DNA of 64,000 nt from Desulforegulaceae bacterium (GTDB lineage Bacteria; Desulfobacterota; Desulfobacteria; Desulfobacterales; JACKCP01), in NCBI GenBank assembly GCA_034006035.1, contig JAVETN010000005.1, positions 62,001-126,000 on the forward strand, written 5' to 3'. Position 1 is the stretch's first letter. Each line of letters begins with the position of its first letter. Positions 38,001-47,463 of this stretch are shown here, piece after piece. A program made the position numbers and the translations under genes. The notes beneath the pieces were generated by a model, which was not told where the DNA came from, searched no databases, and saw only the letters and a list, made by a program, of their open reading frames with translations.

Positions 38001-38340
38001 ATTTGAAAATCTTGAAAAGGATCGGGTCTATATAGAAGAACTTGGTAAACTTTTTGAAAAAGGCTGTGTTAGTCCCTTAAATTTTGATCCTGATCTTTCA
38101 TTTAGTTATGTAAAAGGAATTCAAAACTCAGTTAAAAAAGATTTTTCAAAAATTACAGATGAAATACGGGAAATAAATTTATCAAAGGTAAAAAATGAAA
38201 TTAGTTCAGCAAATTCTTTTAAGGATTATTCCCTTATTGAAAAAAATTTCAGGGGAAAAGATTTTTTTGACGATAAGTTTATTGAAATTTCAGAAAAATT
38301 TTTTCTTCCAATCTTTAAAAGTTTAAATGAGGTAAACTAA
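35068..38340 (+). CDS. recC: RecBCD subunit RecC
   Basis: RecC is the Chi-scanning, DNA-splitting subunit of exonuclease V. The 1090-residue protein has the family N-terminus (ILVVQSKGMEKYL-like, here IIVVQSKGMEKYLSLKL), a degenerate helicase core and typical middle motifs such as RSIPFKMICVCGLNQGDFPR and DDDRYLFLE. It starts inside the end of plsC and is followed 7 bp later by recB. No Walker A is present, as expected. Confidence 0.94.
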   Translation: MKNFNLCFSNKIEVLLERLGKSLEKPEGGVFEPEIIVVQSKGMEKYLSLKLCENLGILSNVLFLYPNSLIEYCLEKTGFLENSSFKPGAEAYTWTIMDLIYQFKDEENFKEVLNYIKTLDGKISIEKLYQFSSKVSRLFMEYQIFRPKWILSWEEDETKAGWQSFLWNRLCKTLGLNYPLKQINNLFEKFDTEKEVLNNLPKKISVFGIFSLPQIYLETLNFFSQNSEINLYLLNPCLDYWGEILPKSTIDNLQKKSKGTELYLEYGNSLLASFGKTGKVFYETINDYPINKIDETYIPPKETSLLSSIQNSILNLFDYSDTSKKNISLNDNSIRIHSCHGPMREMEVLKDNILYILDTDKNIQLSDIIVMIPDIEKYSPYIKSVFGRSNDNYKLTFSIADRSFKSENKGLDSFLKLAGIFTTRFEASVVIDLLEDKFIHQKFGLNEEEVEKIKQWALKLNISWGLDEDFKENFNLSSEISGTWKKGIDLICLGHALNPDDLVFFNNLLPVFELDTSEQETASGLMEFYYKLKKYSKKIIGKKHLAAEWADIFLNICDDFLYFEKTNEFDFINLKKIFTDLKEEAIYSQTSLKIPFIVIYQRIEQIALSASSGYGFLDGRLTFCAMLPMRSIPFKMICVCGLNQGDFPRNYYPPNFDLMGKNRQKGDRHIRDDDRYLFLETIISARNYLYLSYTGKDQETDSIIPPSPILSELIDYIEDNFISPENIIEQITRNHQASSFSSSYFSFDNSGEADLSGSLFSYSKRLMELSKDINLEKPESFVFIDQPLKKDEKSESEFLDLNSFISFFKNPQKFYLKFNSIETEQSFDFFEDREAFNPGNLFEYIISNDLLEMFLTGKDEEISKKIFKSQNKLPYGKTGEVFYNKLKEDIFFFLNKLENYLEKPEKVSLSLISDKLKIKGNLSLYNGKIILFRYGRINPKNLIELWLKHVLALYSEIAQFKNLSIFAGSEKSAFIKSKFENLEKDRVYIEELGKLFEKGCVSPLNFDPDLSFSYVKGIQNSVKKDFSKITDEIREINLSKVKNEISSANSFKDYSLIEKNFRGKDFFDDKFIEISEKFFLPIFKSLNEVN

Positions 38341-38347
38341 GGTTTAT

Positions 38348-41300
38348 ATGAAAGTTTTTGATCCTTTTGAAACAAATATAAAAAATTCTACAACCCTTAT
38401 AGAAGCAAGTGCAGGAACAGGAAAAACCTATACAATAACTTCCCTTATTCTAAGACTTGTACTTGAAAAAGACCTTTCAATAAAAGAAATTCTTGTTGTT
38501 ACTTTTACTGAAGCAGCAGCCCTGGAATTAAAGGACAGAATTTTAAAAAGACTTAGAGAAACCCTTAAAGGATTTGAAAGTTTAATTAAAGATAAAAAAG
38601 AAAATATTAAAGATCCTTTTATTTTAAAGCTTGTAGATTCATACCCTGATCCAAAAGAGGGAATGGTTAAAATATCTTCTGCAATAAGAGATTTTGATCT
38701 TTCCTGTATTTTTACAATTCATGGGTTTTGCTATAAAGTTCTTTCAGAATATGCCTTTGAAACAAAAAACTTTTTTGAATCTGAAATTTTGGGTGATGAA
38801 TCTGTGCTTATTGGAAAAAGTGCTGATGATTTTTATAGAAACTATATTGATTCTTCAGATTCCAATAAATCCCGTTTTCTTTTTTTAAATAATTTAGGCC
38901 CTGATTATATAGCTGATTTGGTAAAAAAATATATGTCTTATCCAGAGCTTAAAATTATTGCTAAAAAGCCTTCTGATAATCTTAATGAAATTAATGATGA
39001 ATTTTTTCAATGTGAAAAAGAAGCTGGGCAAATTTGGGAAACTGAGCAGTCTAAAATAAGGGAAATTTTAACTGATTCAGATATTTTTAAAAAAACAATC
39101 AGTGGAAACTTTGAAGAAAGAAAAGAATATCTTGATAAAGTTTTTGAATCGAAAAAAAATTTAAGTTCTGTTTACACCAAGGAAAAAATAAACAGAAAAA
39201 ACAATCCTTTTATGTATTTTAAGTGGACTGAAGTAGAAAAAGGAGCAAAAAAAGGAAAAGAAGCTCCTTTTCATATTTTTTTTGAAAAATGCGAAGAACT
39301 CCACAATAAAGCTTTAGAGCTAGAAGAAGAAACTTTAAAGTTTCTTTCATTATTTAAAAAAACAGGATTTAAAGAAACCTTAAAAATTCTTTCCAATTTA
39401 AAAGATGAGCAAAAAGTTCTTGGGTTTGGAGATTTTTTGTTTAAGGTTAAGTATTCAATTGAAAATGACAATCAAGATGTTTTTAAAAACACTTTGAGGA
39501 CAAGATATAAATCAGCTCTTATTGACGAATTTCAAGACACTGATCTTGTTCAGTATGAAATTTTTAAAAAAGTATTTAAAGGCTATTGTCCTCTTTTTTT
39601 TATTGGGGATCCTAAACAGGCAATTTACAGATTCAGGGGAGCAGATATTTATGCCTACCTTAATGCTAGAAAAGATGCAGATCATATTTTCACCCTTAAT
39701 AAAAACTATAGATCTTCAATTCAGGCAGTAAATTCAGTAAATAATGTTTTTTCATTCTCAGCCAATCCTTTTTGCATTGAGGAAATTAATTATTTTGAAA
39801 TCGGGGCTGTAAAACCTGAATCTGATTCAATTTTTGAAGAAGAAAAGCCTTCAGGAGGAATGGAGTTTGTTTTGATGTCTGAAAAAACAGGCACAAATCA
39901 AACTCAAAAAGAAAATTTTATTTTAAAATATATTGTTTCTGAAATTACAAATATTTTATCCAGGTCTCAAAATAAAAAAATAAAAATTGAAGATAAAGAA
40001 ATTAAACTTTCAGATATTGCTATCCTGGTAAGGGATAATAAGTTTGGAAGGAAAGTAAGGAAATATCTTGAAGAAAACAATCTTCCTTCTGTACTTACCA
40101 GTGAAGAATCTGTTTTTGATACAGAAGAAGCCCAAAATATTCTTGAATTTTTAGACTGTGCTGAAAATCCGGCAAATGATCGAAAAATAAAAAAAGTTCT
40201 TACAGGAGGACTTTTTTTAATGCCTGCTTCCAAATTGAATAAAGTTCTTGAAGACGAATCAAAATGGGCAGAAATTTTAGATAGATTTAAAAATTTCAAT
40301 AGATTATGGACAGAGTTTTCCGTAATGGAAATGCTTGATTGTCTTTTTTATGAACATAATATTTTAAATATTCAGGCAAAGCTTGTTTCAGGTGAAAGAA
40401 GAATAACCAACTTAATCCATATTTTTGAAATTCTTCATGAAGAGGAAGTGAAAAACAGGCATGGGAAAAAATCTCTTGTAAACTGGTTTGCTGAAAAAGT
40501 TTTGAACAACACCAGTTTTTCAAAGGAATATCAGCTCAGAATGGAAAGCGATAAAAAAAAGCTTAAAATTATGACTGTTCATAAAAGTAAAGGCCTTGAG
40601 TTTCCCATAGTTTTTTGTGGTTTTCTACCTAAAAATGTCAGGGTTAAAAATGAATTTGGAATTTTATACCATGATGAAGAAACAAAAGAGCTTATTCTTG
40701 ATTTTAACTCAGGAATAGATGAGAAGCCCGGGTATCTTTTAAAGGAAGAAAGTATTGCTGAGGATTTAAGGGTTTTTTATGTAGCAGTTACAAGAGCAAA
40801 ATATAAAACTTATATATTTCTTGATGAAGATAAGAAAAAAACCGACACTTATGCTACCAGACTTTTTAAAAATGAAGATGGAAATCTTTTTTCTGCAATA
40901 GAAAATATTTCAAAAACCTCTAAAGGATCAATAAATTTTAAAATTTATGATTCCTCTGAAAGTTTAAAAACTTATGATTATCTTCCCTTTAAAGAAAACC
41001 TGGAATTTAAAAACTGTGTGTTTAAAAAGGAATTAAAAAAAAGCTTCCAGATTTCATCTTTTTCACTTGTGTCTTTAAATAAGGAAAAAGATGATGAAAG
41101 ATTTGATTCATTCAGTGATGAAAAATTTGAAATCCCTGTGGAAAATCAGGATGAGTTTAATATTTTTAATTTTCCCAAAGGTGCTTTTTCAGGAATATTT
41201 TTTCATTCCATTTTTGAGGATTTAAATTTTTGTGCATTAGACGATGAAATTGAAGAGTTGGTGAAACTCAAGCTTGAGAAATTTGGATTTGATAATCAAT

Positions 41301-41854
41301 GGCTTTCCTGTGTTTGTGAAATGGTAAGAAATGTTTTAAATAAAGAATTAAAAAAAGGCCTTTTTTTAAAAAACATAAATAAGAATCAAAAAATTACTGA
41401 GCTTGAATTTTATTATCCCTTAAAAGAAAAAGAAATTAATTTTTTTTTAAGAAATCTTTGTTTACTTGATTTGAATGAAGAATTTAAAAAAAGGCTTGAA
41501 AACATTACTGCCAATGAATCCAAGGGCTTTATGAAAGGATTTATAGATCTTGTTTTTGAGCATGACAGCAAGTTTTATATTCTTGATTGGAAATCAAATC
41601 ATCTGGGGTTTTTATACAAAGATTATAAAAATGAAAATCTTTTTAAAGAGATTTGCAACAGCCTTTATTTTCTTCAGTATTATATTTATTCTTATGCCCT
41701 GGATAAATATCTTAAATACCGGCTTGGAAAAAACTACTCATTTGAAAAAAATTTTGGAGGAGTTTATTATCTTTTTTTAAGGGGGATAGATTCTTCTGAA
41801 AACACAACCGGTGTTTTTTATGATTTGCCTTTGTTACCATCAACTGAGGTTTAA
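38348..41854 (+). CDS. recB: RecBCD subunit RecB
   Basis: RecB is the 3'-5' helicase and nuclease subunit. The 1168-residue protein has the Walker A EASAGTGKT (19-27), helicase motif II IDEFQDTD (about 392-399), motif IV GDPKQAIYRFRGAD, motif VI VAVTRAK, and a C-terminal nuclease domain with GFIDLVF (about 1063) and DWKSN (about 1080), so helicase and nuclease are both intact. recC precedes by 7 bp; the lipoprotein gene follows after 1 bp. Confidence 0.96.
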   Translation: MKVFDPFETNIKNSTTLIEASAGTGKTYTITSLILRLVLEKDLSIKEILVVTFTEAAALELKDRILKRLRETLKGFESLIKDKKENIKDPFILKLVDSYPDPKEGMVKISSAIRDFDLSCIFTIHGFCYKVLSEYAFETKNFFESEILGDESVLIGKSADDFYRNYIDSSDSNKSRFLFLNNLGPDYIADLVKKYMSYPELKIIAKKPSDNLNEINDEFFQCEKEAGQIWETEQSKIREILTDSDIFKKTISGNFEERKEYLDKVFESKKNLSSVYTKEKINRKNNPFMYFKWTEVEKGAKKGKEAPFHIFFEKCEELHNKALELEEETLKFLSLFKKTGFKETLKILSNLKDEQKVLGFGDFLFKVKYSIENDNQDVFKNTLRTRYKSALIDEFQDTDLVQYEIFKKVFKGYCPLFFIGDPKQAIYRFRGADIYAYLNARKDADHIFTLNKNYRSSIQAVNSVNNVFSFSANPFCIEEINYFEIGAVKPESDSIFEEEKPSGGMEFVLMSEKTGTNQTQKENFILKYIVSEITNILSRSQNKKIKIEDKEIKLSDIAILVRDNKFGRKVRKYLEENNLPSVLTSEESVFDTEEAQNILEFLDCAENPANDRKIKKVLTGGLFLMPASKLNKVLEDESKWAEILDRFKNFNRLWTEFSVMEMLDCLFYEHNILNIQAKLVSGERRITNLIHIFEILHEEEVKNRHGKKSLVNWFAEKVLNNTSFSKEYQLRMESDKKKLKIMTVHKSKGLEFPIVFCGFLPKNVRVKNEFGILYHDEETKELILDFNSGIDEKPGYLLKEESIAEDLRVFYVAVTRAKYKTYIFLDEDKKKTDTYATRLFKNEDGNLFSAIENISKTSKGSINFKIYDSSESLKTYDYLPFKENLEFKNCVFKKELKKSFQISSFSLVSLNKEKDDERFDSFSDEKFEIPVENQDEFNIFNFPKGAFSGIFFHSIFEDLNFCALDDEIEELVKLKLEKFGFDNQWLSCVCEMVRNVLNKELKKGLFLKNINKNQKITELEFYYPLKEKEINFFLRNLCLLDLNEEFKKRLENITANESKGFMKGFIDLVFEHDSKFYILDWKSNHLGFLYKDYKNENLFKEICNSLYFLQYYIYSYALDKYLKYRLGKNYSFEKNFGGVYYLFLRGIDSSENTTGVFYDLPLLPSTEV

Positions 41855-41855
41855 G

Positions 41856-42443
41856 ATGAAACTAAAATATTTTTTTATTTTTGTCCTTGTTTTTGTTTTT
41901 TTTTCAGGCTGTTCATGGAAAACAAATAGTTTTAGAACTGATGAGGTTTTTAAAAAAGAATTTCTTATTACCGATAATCAGCCTTTAAATCTTTGTGTTA
42001 AAAAAGACTCCCATGTTTTATTGAAAAATTCTGATTTTTCAGTTGAATATCTAAGCCCTTTTGTTGTTTCTTCAATTGATTCTCAATGTGTTCCAGAAAT
42101 TATCTGGGTTTTTAAGATAAAATCTTTTTACGGGTTTTATCCGAAAAAAGTTCAAATTTCAGAGGTTAATTATGGCTGTTTTAAAAAACCTTTAATAATT
42201 GATCAGAATTTAGTTTTTAAAAAAAGATTAATAAATTTAAGAACCAATGGAACTCTTGCTGTTTCTGACACGAACAAGTGGCTTTTTAATAATAAAGATG
42301 AGTTTTTGGTTTTTAAAATAGAAATGTTTGAAAATAAGAATAAAAGCTCTTTGCTTTATCAGCCCTTTTTTTTGTCTTTAGAGGAAAAAAAGAGATATTT
42401 AAGGGCAGTAACTAAAATTAAATCAAACAAAAACTGCCCGTAA
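41856..42443 (+). CDS. putative lipoprotein of unknown function
   Basis: From the ATG at 41856 (GAGG 7 nt upstream; the frame is open further into recB but that lies in coding sequence) the product has 195 residues. Residues 1-18 form a lipoprotein signal peptide and FFSGC gives the lipobox with Cys19. The mature part shows no family I recognise. It is separated from the recB stop by a single base and so is co-transcribed with plsC-recC-recB; any link to RecBCD is unproven. Confidence 0.75.
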   Translation: MKLKYFFIFVLVFVFFSGCSWKTNSFRTDEVFKKEFLITDNQPLNLCVKKDSHVLLKNSDFSVEYLSPFVVSSIDSQCVPEIIWVFKIKSFYGFYPKKVQISEVNYGCFKKPLIIDQNLVFKKRLINLRTNGTLAVSDTNKWLFNNKDEFLVFKIEMFENKNKSSLLYQPFFLSLEEKKRYLRAVTKIKSNKNCP

Positions 42444-42449
42444 AAGTAT

Positions 42450-42989
42450 TTATAAATTGGTTTTTATAAATTCAGTTTGTTCCAAGGCAATTTCAATTAA
42501 AAAAGGTTTGCCATTTATTTTGAATACAAGTCTTCTGTGAATTTGGTACTCACAATCTATTATAAGGGTAATTGCACTGTTTAAGGCAAGAGCTTTGGGC
42601 TGTCCGCAAAAAGATGAAAGGTCATATTTGTCTTCTATAGTTCTCATGAGAAGACCCATGATTTGGTTTGTGATTTCTCCTATACTGTCTGCCACCTCGC
42701 TTGAGGTAAAGTCTTTTGCAAGTTCATCTTCTGGCATTCCCATTGTTTTCATATAAGAGGTGTAAACTTCCATGGCAGCCGCCTCAGTAAGATTAATTAC
42801 AACAAGTCCGTTGTAATTGCCTGTAAACTGGACAAAGCATCCAATGTCGGGAGTCATGGTAACCTTTGGGATTTTTTGAAATGTTTTTGAGTATTCAACT
42901 TTTTGTTTTGTGCTTGTTTCTATTATATGTTTTGTAGCTTTGCAAAGAAGGGTTGCAATTTTATCTATTGTTTGCGGCTCGTTGTTCAT
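42450..42989 (-). CDS. DUF3334 / CheX-CheC-like protein
   Basis: The 179-residue product closely matches DUF3334 members by its middle section (PDIGCFVQF, GLVVINLTEAAAMEVY, GMPEDELAK). DSIGEITNQIMG (101-112) carries the ExxN phosphatase motif (Glu105, Asn108) of CheC/CheX-type chemotaxis phosphatases, so dephosphorylation of a response-regulator-like partner is possible. No chemotaxis genes are near. It stands alone on the minus strand between the recCB operon and recD, converging on the lipoprotein gene. Confidence 0.85.
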   Translation of the reverse strand: MNNEPQTIDKIATLLCKATKHIIETSTKQKVEYSKTFQKIPKVTMTPDIGCFVQFTGNYNGLVVINLTEAAAMEVYTSYMKTMGMPEDELAKDFTSSEVADSIGEITNQIMGLLMRTIEDKYDLSSFCGQPKALALNSAITLIIDCEYQIHRRLVFKINGKPFLIEIALEQTEFIKTNL

Positions 42990-43046
42990 GGTATTGTAGA
43001 CCTTTCAAATCAATTAATATAAATTTAAAATACATAAAGATATAAC

Positions 43047-44891
43047 ATGAAAATAAAGGAATTAACAAATCAAGATTTTCACCATGAACTTTTTCAAGAC
43101 TTTAAAGAAGAATACGGTTTTAGTTTTTTAGATTTTTATTTTTCCCAATTTTTAATGGAAAAAGAGGATGATAAGAGTTTTATTTCAGCCTTTTTTCTTA
43201 TGTACTTGAGCATGGAAACAAGAAAAGGAAATATTTGCATTGATTTAAATTCTGATCCTAAACTTTTTAAGTTCGTAAAAAACTACAATATTTCCATTGA
43301 TCAATTTAAAAATGAAATTATAGCCTGCGAAGCTGTAGGTAAAGACAGCAGCAAGTCCCCTATTGTATATGAAAATGATTTTTTTTATTTAAACAGGTAT
43401 TATAACTATGAAAATTTTTTTTCAAAATTTATAATCTCAAGGGCTTTAAATAAAAACTATGATAAAAAAACAATTTCAAAACTTAATCAGATAATTCCAA
43501 AATATTTTAAAGACTCCAAATTAAATCCAGACTGGCAGATGTTTGCTGCTCTTACAGCATGCTTTTCCCAGTTTTGTGCTGTTTCAGGAGGGCCGGGCAC
43601 AGGTAAAACCACAGTTATAGTAAAAATAATTGCAGTGATTTTTGAACTTTGGTATCCAAAGATTCCTGAAATAATTTTGTGTGCACCCACTGGAAAAGCT
43701 GCTTCAAGACTTGTTGAAGCAATTAACAATACAATCTCCTCCATAAATTTAAATGAAGAAATTAAAAAAAATTTCCCCTCAAAAGCATCTACCATTCACA
43801 GACTTCTTGGTTTTTCATCAAAAACAAACAGATTTGTATTCAATAAAAATAACAGGCTTAAAGCTGATGTAGTAATTGTTGATGAAGCTTCAATGATAGA
43901 TATGAAGCTAATGGCCAATCTTTGCGAAGCACTTGAAGATCATTCAAAACTTATTCTTTTAGGTGATAGATTTCAGCTTGCTTCTGTTTCTCCTGGTTCT
44001 GTGTTTGGTGATATTTGTAAAAGAGGAGAAAAAACAGGGTGCTCAAATAAATACATTGAGGTATTAAAAAATTTTTTTGATGAAAAAGGCTTAAGTCAAA
44101 TCCCTTGTTCAGATGATGGCAAAATTTCAGATTCCATAGTTGAGCTTAAAAAAAGTTATAGATTTGATAAAAAAAGTGGAATTGGCAAACTGGCAGAAGC
44201 TGTTAAAAATATGGATACTCAAAAATGTTTTGATATTTTTGATTCAGGTTTTAATGATATTGAATTTATTGAAACAAAAAACTATTCAGATTTTAAAACC
44301 AGGATTCTTGGTTTTGCAGACAAATATTATAAAAGACTTGGTTTAGTTAAAGACCCTGAGCTGGCTTTTAAATATTTTTCAGAGTTTATGATTTTATCTC
44401 CCTTAAATGACAATGAGTATGGAGTTTCAGGGCTTAATTTGATAATTGAAAATCTTTTTACAAATAAAAAAAGTTTGGAAGAAAAACTTTGGTACAATGG
44501 AAAACCTGTAATTATAACAAAAAATGATTATATAAATAATCTTTTTAATGGGGACACAGGGATTTGTTTAGAAGATCGAAACGGTGAAAACAAGGTTTTT
44601 TTCCAATCTTCTGATTTGGCTTATAAAACTTTTCACCCTCTTAGATTAAATAATTGCCAAAGTGTTTTTTCAATGACTATTCATAAAAGCCAGGGCTCTG
44701 AGTTTGACAATGTTTTAATTGTTCTTCCAGAATATGAAACAAGTGTTTTGTCAAGGGAGCTTATTTATACTGCTGTAACAAGGGCTAGAAAAAAGGTTTA
44801 TTTTTTGGGCAAAAAGTCTATTTTCCAAACTAGTATAAAAAGGTCTGTTTCAAGAAGTTCAGGTCTTTATTCAAGACTTTGGAAAAAATGA
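43047..44891 (+). CDS. recD: RecBCD subunit RecD
   Basis: RecD is the 5'-3' helicase subunit of exonuclease V. The 614-residue protein has an N-terminal RecB-interaction domain, Walker A GGPGTGKTT (about 182), motif II VIVDEASMID, GDRFQLASV and the C-terminal SMTIHKSQGSEFD and YTAVTRAR. Unlike the common recC-recB-recD order, two genes separate it from recB, one on the opposite strand, so it needs its own promoter in the roughly 57-bp gap before it or beyond. Confidence 0.95.
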   Translation: MKIKELTNQDFHHELFQDFKEEYGFSFLDFYFSQFLMEKEDDKSFISAFFLMYLSMETRKGNICIDLNSDPKLFKFVKNYNISIDQFKNEIIACEAVGKDSSKSPIVYENDFFYLNRYYNYENFFSKFIISRALNKNYDKKTISKLNQIIPKYFKDSKLNPDWQMFAALTACFSQFCAVSGGPGTGKTTVIVKIIAVIFELWYPKIPEIILCAPTGKAASRLVEAINNTISSINLNEEIKKNFPSKASTIHRLLGFSSKTNRFVFNKNNRLKADVVIVDEASMIDMKLMANLCEALEDHSKLILLGDRFQLASVSPGSVFGDICKRGEKTGCSNKYIEVLKNFFDEKGLSQIPCSDDGKISDSIVELKKSYRFDKKSGIGKLAEAVKNMDTQKCFDIFDSGFNDIEFIETKNYSDFKTRILGFADKYYKRLGLVKDPELAFKYFSEFMILSPLNDNEYGVSGLNLIIENLFTNKKSLEEKLWYNGKPVIITKNDYINNLFNGDTGICLEDRNGENKVFFQSSDLAYKTFHPLRLNNCQSVFSMTIHKSQGSEFDNVLIVLPEYETSVLSRELIYTAVTRARKKVYFLGKKSIFQTSIKRSVSRSSGLYSRLWKK

Positions 44892-44954
44892 TTTAAATCT
44901 ATGAAATGTTTAATTTAGGTTTTAGTTAATTGGGGTTTATATTTGGAGAAAAAA

Positions 44955-45899
44955 ATGATTTTTTTAAGAAAAACAGTAGCATTTTTTATAATTGTTTTAA
45001 TTTTATCAGGGTGTTCAAAAGCTAAGGTTTATGATTCTTCAATTGAAAGATTAAGGAAAAATTCAGATCTTGAAGTTGAAACAATAAAGCTGGCAAATGG
45101 TGAAATTTCCTATCTTAATAATTTTGGATTTAAAGACCCTGAAAGCAATCAGGATTATCTTATAATGATTCATGGGTTTGGTTCAAACAAAGATACCTGG
45201 CTCAATTTTTCAAAAGAGCTGACAAAAAAATTTAAAATTATTGTTTTGGATCTTCCTGGCCATGGAGAAAGTTTTTCAGAACTGTCCAATGAATATACAA
45301 TTAAAAATCAGGTGGAATGGTTAAAAGATTTTTTAACTTCACTTGAAATTGAAAAAGCACATTTAATCGGCAGCTCAATGGGTGGAGCAATTGCCTTAAA
45401 ATTTACAAGTAAATATCCTTTAAAAGTTAATTCTCTTACCTTAATTAACAGTGCAGGAATTTATAAAACAGAAACCAAGTTTACCAAAAGTCTTGAAAAA
45501 GGTAAAAATTTACTTGTGGTTGAAAATAAAAAAGAATTTAAAGAATTAATGGATTTGGTAATGGAAAATCAGCCATATATTCCATCTATGTTTTTTAAGG
45601 TTTTAACCGAAAGAAAAATCAAACGGAAAGCAATTGACCAAAAAATATTTGATGACATGTCCAAGGATCTGATTGATTTGTCAGGTAATGTAGAAAAAAT
45701 AAAAACTCCAACTTTAATTTTGTGGGGAGAAAAAGATCAGGTGCTTCATCTTGATAATGCCTATGAATTTAAAAATAGAATTAAAACAAGCAGTCTTGTT
45801 GTTTTTGAAGATACCGGACATCTTCCAATGATGGAAGTTCCCAAAAAGACTGCTTCTGCATTTGTGGGTTTTGTTTCTGGAAGCTCAATTGGCAACTGA
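44955..45899 (+). CDS. lipoprotein alpha/beta hydrolase
   Basis: From the ATG at 44955 (GGAG 6-10 nt upstream; a TTG at 44943 lies in the same frame) the product has 314 residues. It begins with a lipoprotein signal and lipobox LILSGC with Cys20. The catalytic triad is visible: HGFGSNKDTW oxyanion loop, nucleophile Ser141 in GSSMGG, Asp in WGEKDQV and His in DTGHLPM. It is thus an envelope-anchored hydrolase or lipase; substrate unknown. It follows recD by about 60 bp in the same direction. Confidence 0.87.
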   Translation: MIFLRKTVAFFIIVLILSGCSKAKVYDSSIERLRKNSDLEVETIKLANGEISYLNNFGFKDPESNQDYLIMIHGFGSNKDTWLNFSKELTKKFKIIVLDLPGHGESFSELSNEYTIKNQVEWLKDFLTSLEIEKAHLIGSSMGGAIALKFTSKYPLKVNSLTLINSAGIYKTETKFTKSLEKGKNLLVVENKKEFKELMDLVMENQPYIPSMFFKVLTERKIKRKAIDQKIFDDMSKDLIDLSGNVEKIKTPTLILWGEKDQVLHLDNAYEFKNRIKTSSLVVFEDTGHLPMMEVPKKTASAFVGFVSGSSIGN

Positions 45900-45932
45900 C
45901 TTTTTGTTTTAATTGATAAATTGTTTGATTGT

Positions 45933-45970
45933 AAGTTTTGCTTCTAAAATGTTTTTTGGAAGCAAAACTT
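45933..45970. terminator. hairpin between convergent genes, probable terminator
   Basis: AAGTTTTGCTTC (45933-45944) pairs perfectly with GAAGCAAAACTT (45959-45970) across a T-rich loop. It lies between the convergent hydrolase and pepA genes; the T-tails are poor on both sides. Confidence 0.5.
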
Positions 45971-45978
45971 TACTTAAA

Positions 45979-47451
45979 TTATCTGCTTAAAATATATTCA
46001 GCAATAAGTCTTACTCCAAACCCTGTTCCGCCTTTGTTTGTATAATAATTTGCTTCCTGGCTAAAGGCAGGGCCTGCAATATCAAGATGAACAAAATCTG
46101 TTTTTTCTACAAATTCTTTTAAAAAAAGAGCTGCTGTAATTGCTCCTCCGTATCTGCCTCCACCTATGTTTTTAAGGTCTGCAACATCACTTTTTAATCT
46201 TTTTCCATATTCTTTAAAAACAGGAAGCATCCAGCAGGGTTCATTTATTTCCTGTCCTTTTTTTACAATTTCTTCACCAATTTTTTCATTATCTGTAAAA
46301 ACTCCAGCAATTTTGTCGCCCAAAGCCACCATACATGCACCTGTAAGTGTTGCAGCATCAATTATAAGGTCTGGATTAAAAAGTTTTTCAGTATATGAAA
46401 GTGCATCAGCAAGAAGAAGTCTTCCTTCAGCATCTGTATTTAACACTTCAATTGTTTTTCCTGAATAGGATTTTAAAACATCACCTGGTCTATAGGCATC
46501 TCCTGAAACCATGTTTTCAGCTATTGGAACAACAACAATTATTTTTTTGTTTATTCCAAGTTTAGCCAGAGCAGCAGCAGCTCCTGTAACAGCGGCAGCT
46601 CCCCCCATGTCAAGTTTCATATCTTCCATTCCAGATGGCGGCTTAAGATCAAGACCTCCTGAGTCAAATGTTATGCCTTTTCCCACAAGGGCAATTGTTT
46701 CATCATAATCTTTAGGAGTATATTCCATTATTACAAGATATGCCCCTTCAGTACTTCCCTTTGCAACTCCTAAGTGGGAATTAAATCCAAGTTCTTCAAG
46801 TTTTTCATTATCAAGTACTTTTGTTTGAAGTCCTGATTTTGATGCAAAATCAACTAAAAGATTTTTAAGTTGTTCAGGTCTTTTGTCCATTGGAGGAGTT
46901 GAAACAATATTTCTTGCAAAAAATACACAGGAACATATTTTTTCTGATTTTTGTGCAATGTTTTTAAATTGCTCAAAGTTTTCATCCAAAACAGGAATTT
47001 TTATTTCCTTTAAAGGAGAATCTTCTTTTTTGGATTTGTATTCATTGAAATTGTAATTTGAAAGATAGGCTCCTTCACATAAAGCTTTAAAAACATCTTT
47101 TTTGTCTAGGTCTGTTTTTTGTGTTTCAGGGATTATAAGATCAAGAGATGAAGCCTTTAATGAGATTGCCTTTTTTACAGCATTGGAAGCAAATTTTCTA
47201 AAGGATTCAATGGAAAGTTTTTCTTTTTTTCCAAGCCCGCATAAAATAATTTTTTTGGCGTTTATGTTTTCAGGTGAATAAAAAACAATAGATTTGTCTT
47301 CCTGGCCTTTAAACTCTTCAAGATCCCTTGCTTTTTGTTCCCAAGGATAATATTTTTTATCCCCTGAAAATTCATTGATGTTTTCACTTACAGCAATTGC
47401 TGTAACTTCAGAACCAGAGTCAAGTTCAGAAAATTTAATAATTTTAATCAT
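45979..47451 (-). CDS. pepA: leucyl aminopeptidase
   Basis: PepA (family M17) removes N-terminal residues using two metal ions, forms hexamers in the cytosol and in some species also binds DNA. The 490-residue protein has the metal-site stretch GKGITFDSGGLDLKP and the NTDAEGRLLLADAL signature, all intact. It starts 12 nt after glpX in the hydrolase-glpX-pepA operon. Confidence 0.95.
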   Translation of the reverse strand: MIKIIKFSELDSGSEVTAIAVSENINEFSGDKKYYPWEQKARDLEEFKGQEDKSIVFYSPENINAKKIILCGLGKKEKLSIESFRKFASNAVKKAISLKASSLDLIIPETQKTDLDKKDVFKALCEGAYLSNYNFNEYKSKKEDSPLKEIKIPVLDENFEQFKNIAQKSEKICSCVFFARNIVSTPPMDKRPEQLKNLLVDFASKSGLQTKVLDNEKLEELGFNSHLGVAKGSTEGAYLVIMEYTPKDYDETIALVGKGITFDSGGLDLKPPSGMEDMKLDMGGAAAVTGAAAALAKLGINKKIIVVVPIAENMVSGDAYRPGDVLKSYSGKTIEVLNTDAEGRLLLADALSYTEKLFNPDLIIDAATLTGACMVALGDKIAGVFTDNEKIGEEIVKKGQEINEPCWMLPVFKEYGKRLKSDVADLKNIGGGRYGGAITAALFLKEFVEKTDFVHLDIAGPAFSQEANYYTNKGGTGFGVRLIAEYILSR

Positions 47452-47463
47452 TTATCTCTCCGC

